DNA of 64,000 nt from Chryseobacterium pennae (lineage in GTDB: Bacteria; Bacteroidota; Bacteroidia; Flavobacteriales; Weeksellaceae), in contig NZ_QNVT01000015.1 in NCBI RefSeq assembly GCF_003385515.1, forward strand, positions 62,001 to 126,000, in the 5' to 3' direction. The notes under the pieces are model-generated. The model ran no database searches. It saw only the letters and a program-made list of their open reading frames with translations, and was not told the DNA's origin. Both the position numbers and the translations under genes were made by a program. Positions 15,496 to 22,982 of this stretch are shown here, piece after piece (position 1 is the first letter of the stretch; the number at the start of each line of letters is the position of its first letter).

Positions 15496-15522
15496 AAACC
15501 TAACGGGTTTTTAAAACCTATA
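15496..15522. repeat. REP-like element, copy 2
   Basis: AACCTAACGGGTTTTT followed by AAAACCTATAG. Over the first 22 bases it matches the minus-strand reading of the element at 1858-1887 with two transitions. The distal arm has decayed, so the hairpin is weaker. Confidence 0.45.
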
Positions 15523-15552
15523 GTTGGTATCCCGTAATTTTCATTCTCAACG

Positions 15553-15585
15553 TTTGTAAAGGTGTCTGAATAACTCTTACATTTG
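15553..15585 (+). promoter_or_regulatory. mazG promoter (TTTG-N21-TACATTTG)
   Basis: -33 TTTG at 15553-15556 and -7 TACATTTG at 15578-15585. The predicted transcript start near 15592 makes the ATG at 15593 unlikely and favours the ATG at 15611 as the mazG start. Confidence 0.6.
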
Positions 15586-15610
15586 TATAATATTGAATTT
15601 CCAATTACTT

Positions 15611-16378
15611 ATGAATACAAAACAGGAAAAACTAGAAGCTTTCGGGAGATTACTGGATATTATGGATGATTTGCGTGAGAAATGCCCATGGGATCAGAAG
15701 CAGACGTTACAGTCTCTTCGCCATCTTACTCTTGAAGAAACATATGAGCTTTCTGACGCTATTTTGCAGGAAGATTTGCAGGAGGTAAAAAAAGAATTGG
15801 GAGATGTGCTGCTTCATTTGGTTTTTTATTCTAAAATCGGTTCAGAAAAAGAGAGTTTTGATATCGCTGATGTGATCAATTCCCTTAATGAAAAACTGAT
15901 TTTCCGTCATCCTCATATTTACGGTGATACCGAAGTAAAGGACGAAGAAGAAGTAAAACAGAACTGGGAAAAATTAAAATTAAAAGAAGGTAACAAATCT
16001 ATTCTGGGCGGAGTTCCAAAAAGTCTTCCAAGTTTAGTAAAAGCCTATAGAATTCAGGATAAGGTAAAAGGGATTGGTTTTGAATTTCATGATGCAGAAG
16101 ATGCCTGGAAGAAAGTAGATGAGGAGATTCAGGAATTTCATGCAGAAACTGATCTTGATAAAAAGGAGCAGGAATTGGGAGATGTATTCTTCTCGCTCAT
16201 CAACTATGCGAGAATTTCAGGAATCAACCCGGATTCTGCGTTAGAAAGAACCAATCTGAAGTTTATTTCAAGATTTCAGAAAATGGAAGGTCTTGCTGAA
16301 GAACAGGATGTAAATCTTGCGGATATGTCTTTGGAAGAAATGGATGTTCTTTGGGAAAAAGCAAAACAATTGTCTTAA
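15611..16378 (+). CDS. mazG: Nucleoside triphosphate pyrophosphohydrolase MazG
   Basis: A 255-residue protein from the ATG at 15611; an ATG six codons upstream sits at the predicted transcript start. Two MazG repeats are seen. The first is CPWDQKQTLQSLRHLTLEETYEL with ELGDVLLHLVFY, the second KVDEEIQEF with ELGDVFFSLINYAR. The paired ExxE and ExxD residues bind Mg. The full-length two-domain form hydrolyses NTPs to NMP and pyrophosphate and can clear damaged nucleotides or lower ppGpp. No toxin-antitoxin partner (MazEF) is nearby, so this is the housekeeping form. Confidence 0.94.
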   Translation: MNTKQEKLEAFGRLLDIMDDLREKCPWDQKQTLQSLRHLTLEETYELSDAILQEDLQEVKKELGDVLLHLVFYSKIGSEKESFDIADVINSLNEKLIFRHPHIYGDTEVKDEEEVKQNWEKLKLKEGNKSILGGVPKSLPSLVKAYRIQDKVKGIGFEFHDAEDAWKKVDEEIQEFHAETDLDKKEQELGDVFFSLINYARISGINPDSALERTNLKFISRFQKMEGLAEEQDVNLADMSLEEMDVLWEKAKQLS

Positions 16379-16435
16379 AGGTAAGATTGGAACAATTCAT
16401 GCTACTTATGTTCAGTAAAAAAATAAAAAATAAAT

Positions 16436-17314
16436 ATGTTACGCTTTCTTATATTACCCGCTATGTTTTTGTTGAGTTGTAATCCAAAAGCTCAGAATTC
16501 ACCTGCTCAGGGAGATGATCTGAAGCCACAATTTTCGTTGCCTAAAAAGTTAAAAGAAGTTTCAGGGATCACGGTATCAAAAGATAAGAAAATAATCTGG
16601 GTAATAGAAGACAGAGGAAATAAAAATGCCGTTTACGGTCTTAATAATGATGGCCAGATGATGGCTAAAGTTCCGGTAGAAAATGCTGAAAATACAGACT
16701 GGGAAGATATAATATCAGATACTCAGGGAAATATTTATATCGGAGATTTTGGAAATAATGATAATAACCGTCAGGATCTGGCTATTCTAAAAACAGACCT
16801 GAAAGACATTACCCAAACCACTACAAAAGTAGTTCAGACTACTAAGTTTCATTATGAAGGGCAGACAGAATTTCCACCAAAAAAATCAAATCTGCTGTAC
16901 GATTGTGAAGCATTTGTAGAGATGGATGGTAACTTTTATCTTTTCACCAAGAACAGAAGCAAAGGTTTTGACGGAACCTTTCTGGTATTTAAAGTTCCTA
17001 ATAAAGAAGGAGACTTTGAAGCTAAACTGGTTGGGAAATTAAAGCTTCAGGGCGGATATAATGATGCTGCTATTACTTCAGCGACCATCAACAGTACAAA
17101 AGATAAGATTGTGCTGCTGACCCACAAAAATGTGCATGTTCTTACCGGATTTAATGCTGATGATTTTAGTGCGGCTAAGATTAATAAGATTCCTTTAAAC
17201 CATAACTCACAGAAAGAAGCTATTGTTTTTACTGATGATCAAACATTAATGATTGCAGATGAAAAAGGGAAGGATGAAGGCGGAAATGTATATCAGTTTT
17301 CTCTTAAGCCATAA
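16436..17314 (+). CDS. Predicted lipoprotein with propeller-like repeats, unknown function
   Basis: A 292-residue protein with a lipoprotein signal (LPAMFLLSCNPKAQ). The mature part contains recurring short strands with DxxGNIYIGDFGNND, LKEVSGITVSKDKKIIWVIEDRG and LYDCEAFVEMDGNFYLFTKN, suggestive of a five- or six-bladed beta propeller like the SdiA-regulated or esterase-like phytase folds. I cannot assign an enzyme. It lies 57 bases after mazG and may share its transcript; the terminator at 17336 closes it. Confidence 0.7.
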   Translation: MLRFLILPAMFLLSCNPKAQNSPAQGDDLKPQFSLPKKLKEVSGITVSKDKKIIWVIEDRGNKNAVYGLNNDGQMMAKVPVENAENTDWEDIISDTQGNIYIGDFGNNDNNRQDLAILKTDLKDITQTTTKVVQTTKFHYEGQTEFPPKKSNLLYDCEAFVEMDGNFYLFTKNRSKGFDGTFLVFKVPNKEGDFEAKLVGKLKLQGGYNDAAITSATINSTKDKIVLLTHKNVHVLTGFNADDFSAAKINKIPLNHNSQKEAIVFTDDQTLMIADEKGKDEGGNVYQFSLKP

Positions 17315-17335
17315 CTATTATCAATAATAAATACT

Positions 17336-17363
17336 AAAAACCACAGAATCATCTGTGGTTTTT
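17336..17363. terminator. Bidirectional terminator between convergent genes
   Basis: AAAAACCACAG / CTGTGGTTTTT 11-base stem with A-run and T-run, between the convergent lipoprotein genes ending at 17314 and 17383. Confidence 0.88.
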
Positions 17364-17382
17364 ATATTTAGTAGTGAAGCTT

Positions 17383-17844
17383 CTATTCTTTTTTAGGCGG
17401 CTGTACTTTTTGATACAGTGCTTCCAGCTCCTTTGGAGGATTACCGGAATCAAAATCTGAAGAAGTATAGGTGGTGCCATTACTTGTGATCATCAGATTA
17501 GCGATCATAGCCTGATCAGAATGTCGACCTGTGGTAGGAGCCTGAAGAGTTGATATTTTAGATAAATCAATAGCGGCAGCCTGCTGTGAAATACTTTCCC
17601 ATTCAGAAGAAGATAGAGAAGATTTATTTTCCTCACCATTAAAAGAAGTGGTTTTAGATTGGGGAGTGAGAGTAATTATTGTATGGAATCCTCTGGTTCG
17701 TTCTGTTAATTCTATTTTTTCAATTTTTGCCTGTTGTGTGTTTATGGTTAAATTTTTGTCGATGTTTCCATTTTTGTTTTGATGCTGGCAATGAATACTT
17801 GATAAAACTAAAATGATATTAATTGAAGTGATTAGTGTTTTCAT
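17383..17844 (-). CDS. Predicted lipoprotein, unknown function
   Basis: A 153-residue protein with signal and lipobox-like IHCQ near residue 19, then a polar, Asn/Gln-rich linker. The remainder has HTIITLTPQSKT, SEWESISQQ and TTGRHSDQAMIANLMI with TYTSSDFDSGNPP. This pattern recalls small Bacteroidota periplasmic proteins with a cystatin-like fold, but I do not recognise the family. Monocistronic between two terminators. Confidence 0.6.
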   Translation of the reverse strand: MKTLITSINIILVLSSIHCQHQNKNGNIDKNLTINTQQAKIEKIELTERTRGFHTIITLTPQSKTTSFNGEENKSSLSSSEWESISQQAAAIDLSKISTLQAPTTGRHSDQAMIANLMITSNGTTYTSSDFDSGNPPKELEALYQKVQPPKKE

Positions 17845-17920
17845 TGTGTGTCTTTTTGTGATTGTTGATTAGCTAAAATATAAAAACGTATTGAATACAA
17901 AACTATTATATCAGGAAAAT

Positions 17921-17948
17921 AAAAGACTCAAGGTTTCCTGAGTCTTTT
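17921..17948 (-). terminator. Terminator of phosphoesterase-barrel gene
   Basis: AAAAGACTCA at 17921-17930 pairs with TGAGTCTTTT at 17939-17948. It lies 19 bases beyond the stop of the minus-strand gene at 17967 and gives TTTT on that strand. Confidence 0.85.
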
Positions 17949-17966
17949 ATTAACGAGTATTTTTAT

Positions 17967-20900
17967 TTAGAATTTCATTCCTATTCCTGCTGAGATACGT
18001 CCGCCATCTGCACCATAGAAATAATTCAGTCTGGCAGACATCATTTCCACAATGCTCAGCCAAACTCCGGCTCCTACAGACTGATGCCATTTTCTGGAGT
18101 ATTCTCCATCGTTCCATACACGGCCGATATCATATCCAACGAGGATTCCCAGATTGGCAGGAACAATATTGTTTCTTATTCTTCCGAAATCCCAACGGAT
18201 CTCAGAGTTGTTAGTAAAATAAGATCTTCCTGAGAACCTTTCATTCCTGAATGCTCTCATTCCATTGTTGCCCCCGATAGTTGCTGCCTGATAGAACTCA
18301 AAATTATCATTGTTGATCCACATCGCATTGCTCGCATTGGCAAATACAAAAACTCCTTTCTTATCGATCCTGTGGTCAATAGCGAACCTTCCCTTTACTG
18401 TCAGGAAATTTCTGTTGAAATTAGAAAAAGTAGCTTTCCAGTCGGCATTCAGCATCAATTCCATTCCCAAGGTTGGAAAAGCAGGGTTGTCTGCATTTTT
18501 ATAGCTGAACGTATAATTAGCTCCTAAGAATTGCTGACTGTCAAATACTTCCGATCTTACATCCGGGGAAGTATTGATAAAACGCCCGTCTTTTCTCTGT
18601 ACTTTATTATCTTCAAAAGTAAGCTGAATCTGATGATTAAAGTTCATCCAGCCTTTCTTTGAGATGGAAGGAGCAACATTAAATTTGGAAATTCTGGCTC
18701 TGTTATATTCTCTTTCCGTATTTTCTTTATCATAAGGACTGTCATTGGAAAGTCCAAAGAAATTCTGGGAAAATCTTGGAGTAGTATAAGCTGCATCAAT
18801 ATTAAAATCCCATCCGGAAATTGCTTTCTTGAAAATTCCTTTATAAATAAGGCTGAATCCGGCAGTAGCAGTATAAAAATTAGCCTTTAAACTATGCTTT
18901 TGGGTAAAAGGATCGCGAATGAAATTATTCACAGTATAATTAGCCAAAACGCCTATGATAACCCCGTCATCAGGGTTGTAATCAGCATTAGGATATCCCG
19001 CGAATGCATTGTACTTCGGATGCTTGTAATTGTAGGTGTTTAAATCATAATCATCTGCAATATTTTTAGTAGCATTCCCTGCGTTGTAGGTATTCTTTTG
19101 GGATTCGAAGTCGTAGATCTTTACTTTTCTTCCGTCTGCCACATTATATACATCATGGTTGTAACCGCCAATAAGTCTGATATTCATTTTAGGACGCCCG
19201 GTACCTACTACTTCATATATATCATCATCTTCTAGCCCGTAAATCCAAAGCTCTTTTGTTTTTGAATCATGATAAGTTTTTTCAAAAACCAGTTCGTTTT
19301 TATCCTTGTTTTTGCCTAATTTATATTGCTGCACAAGCACGGAATGTCCGTTTTTGGTAATCACAAATTTATCAGGTTCTACGGTTCCGGCCAAAGGAAC
19401 TTTTTCCTGCAGTACATTGTAATAATCGGATGCGTATTGCTGTAATTTGTTTTTTCTTGCTTTCAGTTTTCTCTGGATATCAGCGATGGTCTCATCCTGA
19501 ACTTCTTTGGGAAGATTATGGAATGCATCATCAATATCAGCGTCTGTTAAATGTTCCTGAATGTATTTAGCCTGAGCTTCCCATTCTTCCTGGGTAGAAC
19601 CTTTTAAAAACACAAGATCCATTGGATAAGGCTCCATGGCCAGCCATTTCACACTGCTGATATCCTCTGTGAAGGTTTTCATATGACGGATGGCCGGAAC
19701 ATTCATAATAAGCTTAAAAGCAGCTCCATCATACTTACTGAAGGCCTGATCTCTATCCTTTGGAATCGGTTTATAAATAATTTTATTACCCACTTCATAT
19801 TCTGCCCATTTCCATTGATCAGAATGCCTGTCCCAGTCTCCAATCAGCATATCAAATAACCTTGCCCGGATGTAAGATTCCTTGTCTACAGAGTACTTGT
19901 AGTTTTTGGTCAGGTTTTTCAGGACATCATCCGTAGAAACAATATCTTTAGCGTTATTAAGGTAAGCCAGCGTTTTTGGATCGGAAGAAAAACGCTCTTC
20001 GATCATATACATTTCATCCCCATAGTTTTGGTTATACTTTCCTAAAGCCTGTTGTTTGGGAATATAATATAATTTTGGATTGCTATGGAAAATATTCAGT
20101 TTTTCTGACATATTTCCTATAGTAAACGGTGTAAAAGGGTGGTTGGTAGTATAAAAATCCAAAAGGAATTTCTCTGGAAAGCTATTGGTAAGCTCTTCTC
20201 CAAACGTACTCCTTGTGAAAGCCATATTGTTGAGAAAACGGATCGCACTTTTTTTCACCCCACGCATCACGAATTCCTGTCCGTCATTTGTTTTTAATCT
20301 CAAACTGTTGGACTGATTTCCGCCTCCTTCTCTGAAAGGAGTATAACCGCCGTTCAGCTCTGAAAGATTAGCTGTAGGAGCTTCAATAGACATTCCATAG
20401 TATTTTCTGTAATGTTCTCCCCAAAGCCATCGGTAGACGCCTCCTTTCTGGGTAAGCTGTACCGGATAGATGGTAGATGGTATTGTAGCTGGGAATGTGT
20501 TTGGGAAGTTATTTACAAATACATCAGGTTTGGATATCACAGAAATCTGTGACAATTTCTGCAGTTTAGCCTCCTTTGTGGAAAAAAAATCTACATCGGT
20601 GCTCTGGTCTTTTCTGATATTAAGAACTGCAAAACCGCTTCCACCGTAGGAAAAATCTGTCTTTTCAATAATGGTAGCCGGATTTGTTTTAGAGCCTGCA
20701 CCACTGATGATCTGTCTCATGTTTCCCTCTTCATGATATTGCAGGTTGTGATCGTGTCCAGAAACGAATATCACATTTTCTTTATCCTGAACAATACTTT
20801 TCAATCTGTTGGCAAGCTCTGCATAATGTTGATTATTAATATCTGCAGGGCTTATGCCCGAGGAACTTCTGAGAATGTTTATAGCACTTGCAACTCCAAG

Positions 20901-21683
20901 TACAGGAATTTTACTATTAAGCGGAAAAAGGTGTGATTTCGCAGAATGAAATCCTGCATGGGTTCCGCTGCTGATAACAGGATGGTGTAGGGCGATGATG
21001 ATTCTTTTACCCTGATTTTTAATGATAAGATCTTTAAATTCTGTGTAAAAATCTTCACGGGTTTTGATGGTACAGCCTTTATTAATGCCAGGATAGTTGT
21101 CCCAGTTTGTAATGACCCATTCCGTATCAATGGCGATCAGTTTAATATCTTTGGTAATGTTGATGTCGTCAATAGGGCATCCGTTTTTAGGAAGGAATGC
21201 TTTTTTATCATCAAAATATTTTTTCACCAGTGATTCCTGAGCATTTAAACCACCTAAGCCTCTGTACCAGTCATGATTTCCGGGGATTACCAACGTTTTT
21301 CCTTTGAAATTTTTGGTAATGGAAAGCTGATCTTCCAGTTTTTGTTTTGCTAAAGCATACTCTTTATCTGATTCTTTAGGCATTCCGTTGGGATAGATGT
21401 TATCTCCAAGGAAGATCAGCATAGAGTTGCTGTCTGCGGAGTCCAGCTTACCTTTAAGTAAATCCAGTGTTTTCTGTGCCTGAGGCTCATCTGCGTTTCC
21501 GGCATCTCCGATCAGGAAGAGTTTAAAATCATTTTCAGATTTTATCTCAGAATCTTTAACTTCAAATAAGTTTTTGCCTTTTTGTACGTTATATGTTGCG
21601 CAGGAATACATGACTCCGGCGGACATTACTGTTCTCAGAACAATAGAAGTATTTTTTAGATGAGTTTTAAAGGATAAATTCAT
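17967..21683 (-). CDS. Metallophosphoesterase fused to a BamA/TamA-like outer-membrane beta barrel
   Basis: A 1238-residue protein. The N terminus has a Cys in MYSCATYN suitable for lipidation. Residues about 50-360 are a calcineurin-like phosphoesterase: LFLIGDAGNAD, IFLGDNIYPNG, VIPGNHDW, ALHHPVISSG and VSGHDHNLQYH supply all metal ligands. A long middle region (about 400-800) follows, with a kinase-like phrase GDWDRHSDQWKWAEYE and KPIPKDRDQAFSKYDG. The last ~330 residues are beta strands ending in GRISAGIGMKF, as in surface-antigen/Omp85 barrels. It would be an outer-membrane protein carrying its own phosphoesterase. The length and composition are uncommon outside Bacteroidota. The substrate is unknown. 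Only 26 bases separate its start from the divergent HD gene. Confidence 0.85.
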   Translation of the reverse strand: MNLSFKTHLKNTSIVLRTVMSAGVMYSCATYNVQKGKNLFEVKDSEIKSENDFKLFLIGDAGNADEPQAQKTLDLLKGKLDSADSNSMLIFLGDNIYPNGMPKESDKEYALAKQKLEDQLSITKNFKGKTLVIPGNHDWYRGLGGLNAQESLVKKYFDDKKAFLPKNGCPIDDINITKDIKLIAIDTEWVITNWDNYPGINKGCTIKTREDFYTEFKDLIIKNQGKRIIIALHHPVISSGTHAGFHSAKSHLFPLNSKIPVLGVASAINILRSSSGISPADINNQHYAELANRLKSIVQDKENVIFVSGHDHNLQYHEEGNMRQIISGAGSKTNPATIIEKTDFSYGGSGFAVLNIRKDQSTDVDFFSTKEAKLQKLSQISVISKPDVFVNNFPNTFPATIPSTIYPVQLTQKGGVYRWLWGEHYRKYYGMSIEAPTANLSELNGGYTPFREGGGNQSNSLRLKTNDGQEFVMRGVKKSAIRFLNNMAFTRSTFGEELTNSFPEKFLLDFYTTNHPFTPFTIGNMSEKLNIFHSNPKLYYIPKQQALGKYNQNYGDEMYMIEERFSSDPKTLAYLNNAKDIVSTDDVLKNLTKNYKYSVDKESYIRARLFDMLIGDWDRHSDQWKWAEYEVGNKIIYKPIPKDRDQAFSKYDGAAFKLIMNVPAIRHMKTFTEDISSVKWLAMEPYPMDLVFLKGSTQEEWEAQAKYIQEHLTDADIDDAFHNLPKEVQDETIADIQRKLKARKNKLQQYASDYYNVLQEKVPLAGTVEPDKFVITKNGHSVLVQQYKLGKNKDKNELVFEKTYHDSKTKELWIYGLEDDDIYEVVGTGRPKMNIRLIGGYNHDVYNVADGRKVKIYDFESQKNTYNAGNATKNIADDYDLNTYNYKHPKYNAFAGYPNADYNPDDGVIIGVLANYTVNNFIRDPFTQKHSLKANFYTATAGFSLIYKGIFKKAISGWDFNIDAAYTTPRFSQNFFGLSNDSPYDKENTEREYNRARISKFNVAPSISKKGWMNFNHQIQLTFEDNKVQRKDGRFINTSPDVRSEVFDSQQFLGANYTFSYKNADNPAFPTLGMELMLNADWKATFSNFNRNFLTVKGRFAIDHRIDKKGVFVFANASNAMWINNDNFEFYQAATIGGNNGMRAFRNERFSGRSYFTNNSEIRWDFGRIRNNIVPANLGILVGYDIGRVWNDGEYSRKWHQSVGAGVWLSIVEMMSARLNYFYGADGGRISAGIGMKF

Positions 21684-21709
21684 AAATTTACATTAACAAA
21701 AATTCAGGA

Positions 21710-22885
21710 ATGAGCATTCTAGACAAAGCTAAAAATTATGTTGAAATCTTATTCAAAGATAAGTTATCTTCAGTATATTTTTATCATAATTTTATTCATA
21801 CTGCCTATACGGTCAATAAGGCTGAGGAGATTATGAAGCATACCCCTGTTTCTGAAGAAGATCAGGAAAAAGTACTTGTGGCTCTATGGTTCCATGATAC
21901 AGGATATATAGAATGTGCTATGAACCACGAAGAGAGAGGAGTAGAGATCATGAAGGGTTTTCTTCATCAGGAAAATTATCCGGAAAGCTATATCTCTGAG
22001 ATAGAAAAGCTGATTCTGGCTACTAAAATTACTTATGTTCCTCAGAATATACTGGAGAAAATTGTAAAGGACGCTGATTTCAGTCATTTTGCAGGCCATG
22101 ATTATAATGATATTTCTGATGCTTTAAGAAAGGAATGGGAACTTACCAATGTAAGATGTTTCTCTAACGAAGAATGGAATGCAGGGAATCTGGATATGCT
22201 TAAAAACAAGCATACTTTTTATACCGATTATGCAAAAGAAAACTGGGAACCTTTAAAAAAGAAAAATATCAAGAAGATTGAAAAGAAGCTGGAGAAAGAA
22301 GAGGAAAAAAAGGAGAGCTCTGAGGGTAAGCCGGACAACAAAAAAGATAAAGAAAAATCAGACAGAAGCGTAGATACTTTGTTCAGAGTAACACTTAATA
22401 ACCATACAAGATTAAGTGATATTGCGGACAGTAAAGCCAATATTCTTCTATCGGTAAATGCGGTTATCATTTCAGTTTGTCTTTCTGTATTGGTTCCGAA
22501 GCTGGATGCTCCTAAAAATTCACACCTGATTATTCCGAGTTTTGTACTGCTGTTATCCAGTGTGCTGACTATTGTATTTGCTATTCTGTCTACAAAACCG
22601 AATGTGACGAAAACAACATTTACCTCTGAGGATATTGTAAACAGAAAGGTCAATCTCCTGTTTTTCGGAAACTTCCAGCAGATGATGTTTGATGATTATC
22701 ATAATGCAATGAGAGATCTGATCAAAGACAGAGATTATATTTATGATTCTATGGTAAAAGATCTGTATTATCTGGGAAAAGTTCTTGACAGAAAGTATAA
22801 GCTTTTATCCATTACCTACAAGATCTTTATGGCCGGGATTATTATTTCCGTGCTTTCTTTTGGATTTGCTTTCTTTAGTCTTTAA
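21710..22885 (+). CDS. HD-domain protein fused to a Pycsar-effector-like membrane domain
   Basis: A 391-residue protein. Residues 1-170 are an HD-family phosphohydrolase: FYHNFIH (His26/His30), LWFHDTGY (His62-Asp63) and KDADFSHF supply the metal ligands. A strongly charged Lys/Glu linker (about 185-220) follows. The C-terminal part resembles the Pycsar effector family (DUF5706, PycTM): a conserved RVTLNNHTRLSDIADSKANILLSVNAVIIS with the first membrane helix, a second helix (LIIPSFVLLLSSVLTIVFAI), a polar helix with FFGNFQQM, and a last helix at the C terminus. PycTM acts in antiphage defence by membrane damage after binding a cyclic pyrimidine nucleotide. No cyclase gene is adjacent, so a defence role here is inference. 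It is divergent from the phosphoesterase-barrel gene. Confidence 0.8.
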   Translation: MSILDKAKNYVEILFKDKLSSVYFYHNFIHTAYTVNKAEEIMKHTPVSEEDQEKVLVALWFHDTGYIECAMNHEERGVEIMKGFLHQENYPESYISEIEKLILATKITYVPQNILEKIVKDADFSHFAGHDYNDISDALRKEWELTNVRCFSNEEWNAGNLDMLKNKHTFYTDYAKENWEPLKKKNIKKIEKKLEKEEEKKESSEGKPDNKKDKEKSDRSVDTLFRVTLNNHTRLSDIADSKANILLSVNAVIISVCLSVLVPKLDAPKNSHLIIPSFVLLLSSVLTIVFAILSTKPNVTKTTFTSEDIVNRKVNLLFFGNFQQMMFDDYHNAMRDLIKDRDYIYDSMVKDLYYLGKVLDRKYKLLSITYKIFMAGIIISVLSFGFAFFSL

Positions 22886-22901
22886 TTAAAAATAAATAAT
22901 G

Positions 22902-22940
22902 ATTTTCAGTCAATCTGTATATTGGCTGAAAATGTTTTTA
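22902..22940. terminator. Terminator between convergent genes
   Basis: ATTTTCAGTCAAT / ATTGGCTGAAAAT 13-base stem with one G-T pair, 6-base loop, then GTTTTTATTT. It lies between the HD gene and the convergent GAF gene. Confidence 0.8.
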
Positions 22941-22982
22941 TTTCAAAAAATATTTTCGGGGACCTGAAAAACAGACCTTATT

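Noticed and set aside
15593..16378. MazG as part of a MazEF toxin-antitoxin or defence locus
   Set aside because: It is the full two-domain housekeeping MazG with its own promoter, and no toxin or defence genes lie next to it.
22228..22653. 141-residue open frame opposite the HD/Pycsar-like gene, rich in Ser/Phe
   Set aside because: It mirrors the Lys/Glu linker of the real gene; a low-complexity shadow frame.
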